64,000 bases of DNA from Puniceicoccaceae bacterium (GCA_028285755.1 JANQOQ010000008.1:124001-188000), one strand, 5' to 3'. Shown: positions 40,323 to 49,442, counted from the first letter of the stretch. Translations and numbers: made by a program. Notes: generated by a model from the sequence alone, not told the origin.

Positions 40323-40946
40323 ATGAAATACGAATGGAAAAAGAAGGAAAAAACGATCTATCTCCCCAAGTCTGAACCTCAGGTCATTGAAATACCGAAC
40401 TTCAAATTCTTCATGATTTCCGGGAAAGGAAATCCTAACGAACCATTTTTTGGTGAGTATATACAGGCCCTTTATGCGTTATCTTACGCCATACGGATGT
40501 CTTACAAGGGTGGATACGCTCCTGAGAATTATTATGAATACACAGTCTATCCGCTTGAAGGGCTTTGGGATCTTACTGAGGCGGCTAAACAAAAGGAGGA
40601 TTACACGTTTTCAAAAGACGATTTGGTGTTTACCCTTATGATTCGTCAGCCTGATTTTGTCACTGAAGCATTTGCAAATGAGGCTATGGAACGTACTCGA
40701 AAGAAAAAACCTCTTCCATTGTTGGAAGAGGTTCAGTTCGTTGAATTAGAGGAAGGAAAATGTATACAAATGCTGCATATGGGCAGCTATGATTCAGAGC
40801 CCGAAACGTTTGCGATCATGGAAAAATTTTGCGAGGACAATCAATTAACGAGAATGGATAAGCGTCACCGGGAAATTTACCTGTCGGATTTTCGAAAAGT
40901 CGCTGAAGATAAACTCAAAACGGTATTACGCTTTCAGGTAAAATAG
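40323..40946 (+). CDS. GyrI-like small-molecule-binding protein
   Basis: A 207-residue stand-alone GyrI-like (COG4832) protein, the ligand-binding domain also fused to AraC-type regulators. Two SHS2-like halves are visible: VIEIPNFKFFMISGKGNPNEPFF, then VQFVELEEGKCIQMLHMGSYDSEP with the typical EPETFAIMEKF. Such proteins bind xenobiotics or toxins; some members hydrolyse cyclopropanoid toxins. It is flanked by the sodA terminator and has its own promoter-like sequence. Base composition is richer in A/T than its neighbours, which may reflect transfer. Confidence 0.8.
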   Translation: MKYEWKKKEKTIYLPKSEPQVIEIPNFKFFMISGKGNPNEPFFGEYIQALYALSYAIRMSYKGGYAPENYYEYTVYPLEGLWDLTEAAKQKEDYTFSKDDLVFTLMIRQPDFVTEAFANEAMERTRKKKPLPLLEEVQFVELEEGKCIQMLHMGSYDSEPETFAIMEKFCEDNQLTRMDKRHREIYLSDFRKVAEDKLKTVLRFQVK

Positions 40947-40966
40947 ACTAAATCTGCCTTCATATT

Positions 40967-42064
40967 CTACTTGGCATCGCTTTGTTGGGTCTTTACCCAG
41001 CTGTGGCGGCGTTCGTTAAGCTCGGGATCTTCACCCATCCACACCCATAGTTTGATAAGGCCGTTTTGATGGGCACTCGCCAGGAAACTGCCGTCCGTAT
41101 TGAAGTCAATATACTCAGCATGGTCACTGGCCCAGACTTTGTGGGCGATGCGGATCTGGTCATGCCCGAAATTCAGGATATCATCCACGCGATACACGAA
41201 AATATGAGGATCGTGCCCGGCATGTGCGATGTAGTCGCCATTCGGATGCCAGGCAATGGACTCGATTTTTTTGCCAGTGTGGTTGAATCGTTTTTTGAGT
41301 TTTCCCGTTTCCCATTCCCATAGGTAACAGGTGCCGCGTGCACCATTTCCCTGGCCCACAGCGATCACATACTTCGCATCGGGAGAGAAGGTTCCACTGG
41401 TAAAAATCACATGGTAATCCCTTTTGAGGGTTTGGAGTAGTTTCCAACTGCCGACTTCATATACTTTTACTGCCCCGTGACCTACTGCGAGCAGGTATTT
41501 ATCGTCTGCTGAGAAAAAGAGCTCATTCACCGTATTCCCATGATTCAGTTTAGTAACGAGTTCCCCGGTGGACATATTAAAGACTCGCACCCAGCCTTCT
41601 GTGGTTCCGTCGTCCTTTTTGGTCATTTCTTCCCCAGTGGCGAGGAAGCTACCTGAGTTCGACCAGATGAGGCCATCAATGCCTTGATCATGCTGGAGCA
41701 CTTTATAGACTTCGCCGCTCTTGGCATCATAAACAGTCACCACATAATCTTCGCTCGCGGCTGCTACCCATTGGCCGTCAGCAGACCAGCCAACGCGCTC
41801 GACTTCCTCATTGGCGTAGGCTCTCCAGAGCTCCTGGCCATCTGAAGTGCGCCACATGATGACTGAGTTATCGTATTTAGTGCCACTCACAATGAATTTT
41901 CCATCCCGTGAGAATTCCACACTTTCGACGGAACCCGGCTCACCGAGCGAATCAGCGACCCTAGACCAGACGGGTTCAAGCCGTAGCTGATAGTTTAAAT
42001 ACTGCTGTGCATGAGCAACAGTATGTATAGATAACAGTATGATGAGTGCTGTGTAGAGCTTCAT
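40967..42064 (-). CDS. Secreted WD40-repeat protein
   Basis: A 365-residue protein with a cleavable signal (MKLYTALIILLSIHTVAHAQ) and about six to seven WD40 blades. Repeated patterns such as VESVEFSRDGKFIVSGTK, ERVGWSADGQWVAAAS and IESIAWHPNGDYIAHAG mark the blades, each ending near a W/Y-[DE] or equivalent. It forms a beta-propeller in the periplasm or outside the cell. No enzymatic domain is present; it likely binds proteins. No obvious operon partner. Confidence 0.85.
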   Translation of the reverse strand: MKLYTALIILLSIHTVAHAQQYLNYQLRLEPVWSRVADSLGEPGSVESVEFSRDGKFIVSGTKYDNSVIMWRTSDGQELWRAYANEEVERVGWSADGQWVAAASEDYVVTVYDAKSGEVYKVLQHDQGIDGLIWSNSGSFLATGEEMTKKDDGTTEGWVRVFNMSTGELVTKLNHGNTVNELFFSADDKYLLAVGHGAVKVYEVGSWKLLQTLKRDYHVIFTSGTFSPDAKYVIAVGQGNGARGTCYLWEWETGKLKKRFNHTGKKIESIAWHPNGDYIAHAGHDPHIFVYRVDDILNFGHDQIRIAHKVWASDHAEYIDFNTDGSFLASAHQNGLIKLWVWMGEDPELNERRHSWVKTQQSDAK

Positions 42065-42162
42065 AGGTTGTTTAAAAAAATGAAACTCGATTAATGCCTA
42101 GATGGGTTGGAATTTCGAAGACAGCCCTATTCTAACCGTAGAATAAATCGATGGTTCGAATT

Positions 42163-43392
42163 TTAAAACCCCTCGCCCATGACGCGTGCGGCTTCCTGCA
42201 CGTCTTTATCTCCGCGACCGCTGAGATTTACACAGATGATGTGCTCCTGTGAGAGCTCGGGCGCGCGCTTCATGGCACCGGCGAGGCCGTGCGAGGTTTC
42301 AAGGGCAGGGATAATGCCTTCGGTCTTCGAAAGCAGCTTAAAGGCTTCGAGGGCTTCCGCATCACTTGCATATGCGTAATCGATACGTCCGATGCCCTGA
42401 TAGTAGGCATGCTCGGGGCCGACAGCTGCGTAGTCCAGCCCGGCTGAAACACTGTGAGTGGCATTGATCTGCCCGTCAAAATTTTGCAGCACATAGGTTT
42501 TGCAGCCTTGGAAGATGCCGACCCGGCCTCCCGAGAAGCGCGCCGCATGGTTGCCTTCGGAGATTTCACGTCCACCGGCCTCAACGCCTACGAGCCGCAC
42601 ATCCGGCTTATCCAAAAATTCAAAAAATAGCCCGATCGCGTTACTGCCTCCGCCGACGCAGGCAAAGATTTCATTAGGCAGCCTTCCGACCTGCTCCAAA
42701 AACTGGACATGGGCTTCCTGCCCGATCACCCGGTGAAAATCACGTACAATCATGGGGAATGGGTGAGTCCCAAGGGCAGATCCTAAAATGTAGTGGGTAT
42801 TGCGGGAGTTGCCGACCCAGTCGCGCATCGCTTCGTTTACGGCGTCCTTGAGCGTGCGTTGGCCGGAAGTCACTGAGCGGACCTCCGCACCGCAAAGTCG
42901 CATGCGATAAACATTCGGCGCCTGCCGGCGGATATCCTCCTCGCCCATGTAGATCACACACTCGAGCCCGAGTCGTGCACAAACTGTTGCGGTGGCGACG
43001 CCGTGCTGACCGGCACCAGTCTCTGCGATGATGCGGGTCTTTCCCAGACGTTTCGCCAGGATGGCCTGACCGAGCGCATTGTTGATCTTATGGGCGCCGG
43101 TGTGCAGCAGGTCCTCGCGTTTCAGATAAATCTGTGCACCGCCGAGGTGCTTGGTCAGCTCCCGGGCAAAATAAAGGCCGGTGGGTCTCCCGGCAAAATC
43201 GCGAAGCTCGCGGGCAAATTCCGCTTGAAATTCACTATCTATTTTAGCCTTCGCATAAGCCTCAGCTAGCTCGTTGAGCGGAGTGATGAGGGTCTCAGGA
43301 GCGAAGCACCCCCCATACTCACCAAAGTATCCGCGGCTATCCGGGAGGGATTCCTTATCGATCGATAACTTGTTCTCCGTTTCAGTGAGCAT
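42163..43392 (-). CDS. trpB: Tryptophan synthase beta chain
   Basis: PLP enzyme joining indole and serine to give tryptophan. The PLP lysine is K102 in [13 protein letters not shown]. The sequence also has [14 protein letters not shown], the serine-binding GGGSNAIG and the C-terminal SGRGDKD. Length 409 fits the TrpB1 class. The usual neighbour trpA is not beside it. It follows a tiny basic ORF (43449-43538) on the same strand by 56 bases. Confidence 0.96.
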   Translation of the reverse strand: MLTETENKLSIDKESLPDSRGYFGEYGGCFAPETLITPLNELAEAYAKAKIDSEFQAEFARELRDFAGRPTGLYFARELTKHLGGAQIYLKREDLLHTGAHKINNALGQAILAKRLGKTRIIAETGAGQHGVATATVCARLGLECVIYMGEEDIRRQAPNVYRMRLCGAEVRSVTSGQRTLKDAVNEAMRDWVGNSRNTHYILGSALGTHPFPMIVRDFHRVIGQEAHVQFLEQVGRLPNEIFACVGGGSNAIGLFFEFLDKPDVRLVGVEAGGREISEGNHAARFSGGRVGIFQGCKTYVLQNFDGQINATHSVSAGLDYAAVGPEHAYYQGIGRIDYAYASDAEALEAFKLLSKTEGIIPALETSHGLAGAMKRAPELSQEHIICVNLSGRGDKDVQEAARVMGEGF

Positions 43393-43448
43393 GCGAATGA
43401 GATCTATGGGTCTATCCAGTAAACCCGCTTACAGGCGTGTAGCCCGGT

Positions 43449-43538
43449 TTACTTCTTCTTGTGACGATTGGCGCGCATGCGCTTACGACGCTTGTGATTA
43501 TTCATCTTCAAACGTCTCTTCTTCTTTAAGTTACCCAT
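43449..43538 (-). CDS. 29-residue basic AURKAIP1/COX24-like protein
   Basis: A 29-codon ORF encodes MGNLKKKRRLKMNNHKRRKR and ends in NRHKKK; nearly two thirds of the residues are Lys or Arg. It resembles the short AURKAIP1/COX24-domain proteins of Bacteroidota and related phyla, which are homologous to the mitochondrial ribosomal protein mS38 and probably bind the small ribosomal subunit. It lies between the RluA-like gene (55 bases) and trpB on the same strand. It has no clear Shine-Dalgarno sequence. Support is the characteristic composition and the KRRKRMRANRHKKK ending. Confidence 0.8.
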   Translation of the reverse strand: MGNLKKKRRLKMNNHKRRKRMRANRHKKK

Positions 43539-43593
43539 AGTGTTTCAATTGCTGATAGTGTTGCGTTGAAAAAAGGTATGATAAAAACCGCTT

Positions 43594-44409
43594 TTAGCCA
43601 ACGGGTAAAGACCTATTTTCAATAATTTTGTACGCTTCCTGGCAGATTTCGTCGATTTCGAGCCCGATTTTGCGCAGGTAGCGCTTCCAGTGTTTAGGCG
43701 GGGCTACTGCTATGTGCGGCTTTGTGAGCTCCGTGCTTTCCCGATTACTTACGCCATAAGAGTGCAACCAATCGAGATTCTTCGGTTCTTCGCCGGGCTT
43801 AAGGTGGCTATGATTACCATAGAGCGGGTCGCTGATTAGCGGCAGACCCTTTTCCTGAGCATGCAGGCGAAATTGATGCAGCCGCGGGTATCGGCTGGAT
43901 GCCAGCCAAGCCGTCGCACTGCGCCCTTTGGTAAGCGGATGAAAATGGGTGGCGCTTTGTTTTCCCTCCTTGTGAGAGATATACATATGACGATTTACAT
44001 AGTGCCGCGCTAAGGGCAAATCACACACAAAAGGATCCATAAGGTCCTTGCGTTGGCTCACCAGAATTGCGTGGAATTCAAAATCAAACGAACCAAATGC
44101 ATTCGACCAGTGTTCGCGCTGCTCGTTATCGATACAGCACAGGGCGAGTCCGCTGACATCCGGTTCGAGCACATTCAGACTCGTGAAACTGGTAATGCCA
44201 TGGTGTTCCAGCTCCGGTTTACCTTCACGGATTTGCGCGTTGAAGGCCTTTTCCATGTTGGTGACGTCAAACCATGGGTCGGATTTACTGGCGATGCCGG
44301 TGGGTTTATCAAAAACAGCCAAGCCCGGTGCCCACTTTTCAAAAGCAATGCGCAGCCCCTTATCCCGGTTGAGTAGCTTGGGGGGGATTCCTACGCGATT
44401 TTCTTCCAT
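43594..44409 (-). CDS. RluA-family pseudouridine synthase-like protein, altered active site
   Basis: The protein has the RluA fold signatures DKPTGIASKSD at the N-terminus and RLHQFRLHAQEKGLPLISDPLYG near the C-terminus. The active-site motif, normally HRLDxxTSG, reads LNVLEPDVSG here, so the catalytic Asp is Glu (E82) and the Arg before it is Val. It may therefore be a catalytically changed or inactive RNA-binding paralogue. I start at ATG 44409; a GTG at 44439 lies inside the rpsT terminator hairpin. It is on the same strand as rpsT and the mini-protein gene. Confidence 0.75.
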   Translation of the reverse strand: MEENRVGIPPKLLNRDKGLRIAFEKWAPGLAVFDKPTGIASKSDPWFDVTNMEKAFNAQIREGKPELEHHGITSFTSLNVLEPDVSGLALCCIDNEQREHWSNAFGSFDFEFHAILVSQRKDLMDPFVCDLPLARHYVNRHMYISHKEGKQSATHFHPLTKGRSATAWLASSRYPRLHQFRLHAQEKGLPLISDPLYGNHSHLKPGEEPKNLDWLHSYGVSNRESTELTKPHIAVAPPKHWKRYLRKIGLEIDEICQEAYKIIENRSLPVG

Positions 44410-44421
44410 GGGGTGCTCAAT

Positions 44422-44465
44422 AAAAAAAGTCTCCCGCACCGAAACGAGTCGATACAGGAGACTTT
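44422..44465 (-). terminator. Rho-independent terminator of rpsT
   Basis: Read on the minus strand, AAAGTCTCC (44465-44457) pairs with GGAGACTTT (44434-44426) over 9 base pairs with a 22-base loop, followed by a T-run (complement of 44428-44422). It lies 24 bases after the rpsT stop, which makes it the transcript end. Confidence 0.75.
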
Positions 44466-44488
44466 ATTTTTGGGGGGTATAAATTCAA

Positions 44489-44743
44489 CTATGCCACATA
44501 CGGCGCGCAACGCTCTTTGTAGCGGCGTGCCAGATTTGGATGTATGATGCTGCGCTTTGCGGCCTTATCCATAATCGATACGAGCTTACGGGCAATGGCC
44601 TGGGTCGCTTCTTTATCTTCAGACGCCTTTGCCTCGTCAAATTTCTTGATGAAAGTCTTAATCTCGGTGCGTACGCGACGATTGCGGATTGTGCGCTTTT
44701 CCGTTTGTCGGATATATTTAAGTGCTGCTTGTTTGTTAGCCAT
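44489..44743 (-). CDS. rpsT: 30S ribosomal protein S20
   Basis: Small basic protein that binds 16S rRNA, 84 residues from ATG 44743 (MANKQAALKYIRQTEKRTIRN). It continues with the conserved RTEIKTFIKKF and KAAKRSIIHPNLARRYK. The ORF extends upstream to 44776, but the conserved protein begins at MANKQ. It follows the SPL-type gene by about 50 bases and is ended by a strong terminator. Confidence 0.95.
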   Translation of the reverse strand: MANKQAALKYIRQTEKRTIRNRRVRTEIKTFIKKFDEAKASEDKEATQAIARKLVSIMDKAAKRSIIHPNLARRYKERCAPYVA

Positions 44744-44793
44744 ATTAAATCTTCTAAACCCTCCAACATGAAACACTACTCGACTTTGTCAAT

Positions 44794-45816
44794 CTATAAA
44801 AGCTCCCAGTTGGTGATATTCTGAGCCGGCAGATAGTGCTCCAGTTCCGTGTGGATTTTGGGGAGGGTTTCGGTGCGGAAGGTGGAGTCAGCGACGACCA
44901 GTTTGTCCTCGCGTTGCCAGGGTTGGAAGGTAATGGGGTTGTTAGGCAGGCGTTTTTCGATATTCTCGTAGAATTCATGGTTCATACGAAAGATGCCCAG
45001 GCTGGCATCTCGGACCTTGGAGGCATCGAGCTCACTGAAAACACTCTCGAAGAATCCCTGATAGAGACTAAACGTATCCTCGTATTTTAGAACAGGGTCG
45101 AAGCACAGGCGCACTTGCCAACCGGCCTCCTGGGCCTTTTTTGCGGCGGCGAGACGGGCTTTCAGGCTGGGGGCGGCCCATTCGTATTTGTCGGCAATGG
45201 GTTGCGGGGTAAGCGTCCAGGAAAGGATGACACCCGGGTGGGGCTCTAGGTCCTTGATTGCTGAGATACTGCCGCTTTTCGTGCGGATCTCAATGACCAG
45301 ATCGGAAGTTTTGCGGGCAAACTCAATCCAGTGTTGGCAGTAGGGCGCGATATTTTCCATCGCAAGCAGGTCTGTATCGTAGGATATACTCAGGTGCATC
45401 GGTTGCGACGGGTCTTCGCGCTTATCAACCTGCGCTCGGGTTGCATCGAAATAATCCTCTTCATTCACAAAGAGCACCATGTGTGCGCTGGGATACATGC
45501 CCTGCAGGTAACAATACTGGCAGTTGTAAACGCAATTAAAGGCCAGTGCGTTGTAGTGGAAGTTGCGATAACCAAAGCTCTGCACGGTATTGGGTAGGCC
45601 GTAGATAAAGTTGTCCTTCTTGCGTGCGAGAATCAGTTGAGTGCTCTTCTTCTGGAGCTCATAGTTCTGGCGCGGTCGATTGAATACCGAGGCATAATCT
45701 TCGATTTCGATGACCTCGGCTTTCGGGAATCGCTGCAAGACCTGTTGAGCGAGCGGATAATTCTGCGCCGCTGCCTCGACGTAGATCGTCGAAAAGCTTT
45801 TATTGATTGAGCGCAT
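44794..45816 (-). CDS. Spore photoproduct lyase-like radical SAM protein
   Basis: A radical SAM enzyme of the SPL family. The cluster-binding motif is C95-x3-C99-x2-C102 in CVYNCQYCYLQG, at nearly the same place as in Bacillus SPL. The TIM-barrel features include SISYDTDLLAMENI, EIRTKSGSI and RLCFDPVLKYED. Start ATG 45816 is preferred; the longer frame begins inside the preceding gene, and 17 bases overlap it. These bacteria do not sporulate, so a DNA photolesion repair role like SPL is inference. The gene is paired with a nucleosidase-like gene directly upstream. Confidence 0.82.
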   Translation of the reverse strand: MRSINKSFSTIYVEAAAQNYPLAQQVLQRFPKAEVIEIEDYASVFNRPRQNYELQKKSTQLILARKKDNFIYGLPNTVQSFGYRNFHYNALAFNCVYNCQYCYLQGMYPSAHMVLFVNEEDYFDATRAQVDKREDPSQPMHLSISYDTDLLAMENIAPYCQHWIEFARKTSDLVIEIRTKSGSISAIKDLEPHPGVILSWTLTPQPIADKYEWAAPSLKARLAAAKKAQEAGWQVRLCFDPVLKYEDTFSLYQGFFESVFSELDASKVRDASLGIFRMNHEFYENIEKRLPNNPITFQPWQREDKLVVADSTFRTETLPKIHTELEHYLPAQNITNWELL

Positions 45817-46651
45817 CCAGGAGTTCCTTAAACGCGTCGTTGCGTTCCTTTTTTGAGCGAGTGGGCACGACCCACTCGGCGATTTGGGAGAGTTGTATGG
45901 TATTCCGTTTCCAGCAGCGCTGGGCTGCACTGGACAGAAGGTTAATCTGGGTTTCGGTCAGCGCCATGGTTGTGGCGGTCTGTGTTACCCATTGGCTCCA
46001 TTGGTCAGGAAAGGTTTGTTGATGAGAAAAACTATTCAACTGCGATTTCATATTTTGCCATTCCTGAATAAGGGGGGCGGAGAGTTGCCCAAGCCATTTC
46101 ACCACTTTTTCGGTTTCGTTACAGGTATTTTCCAGATAGTCAGATACACACTTATAGCAGGCGATGCGCTCCGGGCCGACAAGCTTTTCAGCCACTTGAT
46201 AGAATGCAGCAGCCTCCATATCGACAAGGTCCGTTTTAAGTGCTTCCACTTCCTCAATGCTGGGATCGACCATGGGATTATCCAGGGTAGTGAGTGATGC
46301 GCTTTCAAATGCCGATTTAAAAACACACTCGGGATAAAATTCGCGCCCGGTCGATGATTCGATGATCTTTGAAATCCGATAACATTGGCCCAACTCATGT
46401 ATTTTCGATTTTGCTCCTGCGATTCCAACGTTAATGAGCAGTTCAATTTCGTGCTCCTGCTTTAAAACAACCAAGCATGCTGTAAGTCCGATAGCTGTGC
46501 GCATACGGCCAACTCCGGTAACGACACACGCCCAGGTATTACCCGCATCCGTGTAATACCGTGCACCCATGAGGTTGCCTTGTTGCTTAAGCTGAAGGGC
46601 ATCAATGAAGGGTTTTGCTTCTGGCCCCAAAGCTGTATGAAGGACGATCAT
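45800..46651 (-). CDS. Purine nucleosidase/phosphorylase-like protein
   Basis: A 283-residue protein with an N-terminal nucleoside phosphorylase fold. It has VVTGVGRMRTAIGL, LLINVGIAGAKSKIHELGQCYRIS and DLVDMEAAAFYQVAEKL, the motifs of the MTA/SAH nucleosidase and futalosine hydrolase families. The acid in DMEA corresponds to the catalytic area. The C-terminal 90 residues (after about 190) add helices not found in the minimal enzyme. It overlaps the SPL-type gene by 17 bases, which suggests the two act together, perhaps on 5'-deoxyadenosine from the radical SAM reaction (inference). Confidence 0.78.
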   Translation of the reverse strand: MIVLHTALGPEAKPFIDALQLKQQGNLMGARYYTDAGNTWACVVTGVGRMRTAIGLTACLVVLKQEHEIELLINVGIAGAKSKIHELGQCYRISKIIESSTGREFYPECVFKSAFESASLTTLDNPMVDPSIEEVEALKTDLVDMEAAAFYQVAEKLVGPERIACYKCVSDYLENTCNETEKVVKWLGQLSAPLIQEWQNMKSQLNSFSHQQTFPDQWSQWVTQTATTMALTETQINLLSSAAQRCWKRNTIQLSQIAEWVVPTRSKKERNDAFKELLDALNQ

Positions 46652-46738
46652 GCTCGATTACCGCTTTTACAAATTATTAATATTATACTTGTTAATGCTT
46701 AAAGCCTTCCTATCGTATGGGGCGATTGTCAAATTCCT

Positions 46739-47548
46739 ATGATCATCGATAGCCATTGCCATCTCAATGTCTTTCATCAGAGAGGAACCCTGGACGATGT
46801 TCTCAATCAAGCGAGCATGGCCGGAGTCACCCGGATGATTACCATTGGTACCTCCTCCAGTGATTGGTTAGTCTACAAGGGACTCGCTAAGGATTATCCG
46901 CACCGCATTTACTACAGTGTGGGGCTGCACCCGGGTAGTGTGACGGATCAATGGGAAGCTGAGGTGGATCAGTTTGAGCGCATACTGAAGCAGGGGGATT
47001 CGCCCATGCCGATCGCCATCGGGGAGATCGGGCTCGATTACTTTCGATTACCTAAGGATAAGACGAAAGCGGATCAGTTGATTGGCTGGCAGCAGGCGGC
47101 TTTTGCCCGTCAACTCCAGATTGCCAAAGGGTGCAAGCTCCCCATCATTATTCACTCTCGTTCTGCTTTTGATGATTGTGTGCGCATGATCGATCAAAGT
47201 GGCGTCAACTGGGACCGCGTGGTGTTTCATTGCTTCAGTGAGGGAGCAAATCCCATGGAGCGCATTAATCTACGGGGTGGGCGCGGATCCTTTACCGGTA
47301 ACATCACTTATGAAGGCGAAGCCTTTTTGAATATGCAGCGGGCGCTTAAGGAGCAGGGTACGGAGAAGCTGATGTTTGAAACGGATGCGCCTTATTTAAC
47401 GCCAGTCCCCCACAAGGGCAGCGAGAATTCTCCGGCGCTCATTGTACATACGGCCGAATTTGCGGCAAAAGTCCTGCAGATGCAGGTGGATGAGCTGCTC
47501 CCGATCGTATACAAAAATACGCTCAACTTCTTCGATATTGAAGAATAA
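46739..47548 (+). CDS. TatD-family metal-dependent DNase
   Basis: A 269-residue metal-dependent hydrolase with the TIM-barrel metal motif IDSHCHLNVF at the N-terminus, IGEIGLDYFR, the PIIIHSRSA His motif and FETDAPYLTPVPHKG near the end. TatD enzymes act as 3'-5' exonucleases in DNA degradation and repair. Divergent from the nucleosidase-like gene. Confidence 0.9.
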   Translation: MIIDSHCHLNVFHQRGTLDDVLNQASMAGVTRMITIGTSSSDWLVYKGLAKDYPHRIYYSVGLHPGSVTDQWEAEVDQFERILKQGDSPMPIAIGEIGLDYFRLPKDKTKADQLIGWQQAAFARQLQIAKGCKLPIIIHSRSAFDDCVRMIDQSGVNWDRVVFHCFSEGANPMERINLRGGRGSFTGNITYEGEAFLNMQRALKEQGTEKLMFETDAPYLTPVPHKGSENSPALIVHTAEFAAKVLQMQVDELLPIVYKNTLNFFDIEE

Positions 47549-47606
47549 AAAGTAAAACTCGCTTTTTGTGGATTAGTCGCTACTTTCCGCGCTTTTGATC
47601 AAACAA

Positions 47607-49439
47607 ATGAGCGTAACCACACAGACCGCAGACAAGATCCGCAATATCGCCATCATTGCCCACGTTGACCATGGTAAAACCACACTCGTGGACTGCCTGC
47701 TTCAGCAATCAGGCACCTTCCGTGAAAATCAGGAAATACCTGAGCGTGCAATGGACAGTATGGATCTCGAGCGCGAAAAAGGCATTACCATTAAGGCCAA
47801 AAACACCGCGATCCAATGGAATGGCTACACCATCAATATTGTGGATACACCGGGCCACGCAGACTTTGGTGCAGAGGTGGAACGTGTCATGAAAATGGTG
47901 GATGGTGTACTCTTGCTGACGGATGCGGTAGGTGGTCCTCAGGCGCAAACCCGTTGGGTGCTACGCAAGGCTTTGAGTCACGGACTGAAGACCATCTGCG
48001 TGGTCAATAAGGTAGACCGGGATACCGCGCGACCGGATTGGGTGCACGATAAAGTGCTGGAACTGTTTCTCGATCTTGAGGCTACGGAGGATCAGTTTAA
48101 CTCCCCCTTCATCTACGCATCTGCGAAAAATGGTTGGGGCGATCTTTCCCTGGATGGCCCCCGGGAGAATATGGATGCCATCTTTAAGACGATAGTAGAG
48201 CATATGCCGCCCCCTGAAATCGAGACCGGCGACTTTCGTATGCTGGTATCGAATATCGATTGGGATGACTTTGTGGGCCGTCTTGCGATTGGCCGCATTC
48301 TTTCCGGTAAAATTTCGAGTGGTGAGCAGGTGTACGCCCTGCGTAAGGATGGAACCAGGCAGAAGGTGAAAATCACGAAGCTGATCCGCTTTACTGGTTT
48401 GGGGGTAACCCCTGTTGAGGAGATGAGCGCGGGCGACATCGTGGGTATCGCCGGCTTTGAGGAGATTGATATCGGCGACACGCTTTCGACCGATCCGGAA
48501 GCCGAGCCATTACCCTTTGTGACCATTGATCCGGCAACCGTACAAATGGAGTTCCACGTCAATGACGGGCCGCTTGCGGGGCGTGATGGTAAGAAGGTGA
48601 CCTCCCGACAGATTCGCGATCGTCTCGTTCGCGAGACCAAGTCAAATATATCCATCCATTTGGCGGATACCACAGAAGGCACGCGCTTCCTGGTGAACGC
48701 GCGGGGCTCTATGCAGATTGCCATACTTGTAGAGACGATGCGCCGCGAGGGTTACGAAGTGATGGTGTCGCGCCCCACTGTACTCTTTAAGGAGATCGAT
48801 GGCAAAAAGTGCGAACCTTTTGAGCAAATCTGGGTGGAGGTGCCCGAGGATATGCTGGGTGGGGTGATGGAAAGCCTTTCCAATCGCAAGGCACAGATCA
48901 CCAATATCGAGCACCACAATGCCGGGGTAACGGTGGAGGCGGTGATCTCTACTCGCGGGTTGATCGGCTTTGATAGTGAGCTTGTTACGCTCACAAGCGG
49001 TCATGGAGCCAGCTCGCATATGTTCCTCGAGTATCGACCGATGGGCGAAGAAATTACCACACGCAAGACCGGCACCCTCGTTTCCATGGAGACGGGCAAG
49101 AGCGCGGGATATGCGCTGGATATGATCCAGGCACGCGGCAAACTTTTTGTGGGACCCGGTGAGGAGGTCTACAACGGGCAGGTCGTGGGTGAGTGCCCGC
49201 GCAAGGAAGACCTGCCGGTGAATCCCTGCAAGATGAAGCAGCTGGACAATATGCGTGCGTCCGGTTCGGATAAAAACATCCAGCTCGCGCCGCCCATCAA
49301 GATGTCCCTCGAGCGCGCGATCGAATACATCGCACCGGATGAGCTTGTGGAAGCCACGCCCAAGTTCTTACGTTTGCGCAAGCGCATCCTCGATGCGAAT
49401 GAGCGCCGTAAGCTCATGAAACGCAACAAGAAGGATTAG
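47607..49439 (+). CDS. typA: Translational GTPase TypA/BipA
   Basis: Ribosome-associated GTPase of the elongation-factor type, linked to stress and 50S assembly. G1 is AHVDHGKTT, followed by GITIKAKNTAI, G3 DTPGHADFG and G4 NKVD. Domains II, III and the characteristic C-terminal region follow, to 610 residues. Start ATG 47607 (MSVTTQTADKIRNIAI) is preferred over TTG 47595. It follows tatD by about 60 bases. Confidence 0.96.
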   Translation: MSVTTQTADKIRNIAIIAHVDHGKTTLVDCLLQQSGTFRENQEIPERAMDSMDLEREKGITIKAKNTAIQWNGYTINIVDTPGHADFGAEVERVMKMVDGVLLLTDAVGGPQAQTRWVLRKALSHGLKTICVVNKVDRDTARPDWVHDKVLELFLDLEATEDQFNSPFIYASAKNGWGDLSLDGPRENMDAIFKTIVEHMPPPEIETGDFRMLVSNIDWDDFVGRLAIGRILSGKISSGEQVYALRKDGTRQKVKITKLIRFTGLGVTPVEEMSAGDIVGIAGFEEIDIGDTLSTDPEAEPLPFVTIDPATVQMEFHVNDGPLAGRDGKKVTSRQIRDRLVRETKSNISIHLADTTEGTRFLVNARGSMQIAILVETMRREGYEVMVSRPTVLFKEIDGKKCEPFEQIWVEVPEDMLGGVMESLSNRKAQITNIEHHNAGVTVEAVISTRGLIGFDSELVTLTSGHGASSHMFLEYRPMGEEITTRKTGTLVSMETGKSAGYALDMIQARGKLFVGPGEEVYNGQVVGECPRKEDLPVNPCKMKQLDNMRASGSDKNIQLAPPIKMSLERAIEYIAPDELVEATPKFLRLRKRILDANERRKLMKRNKKD

Positions 49440-49442
49440 CTC

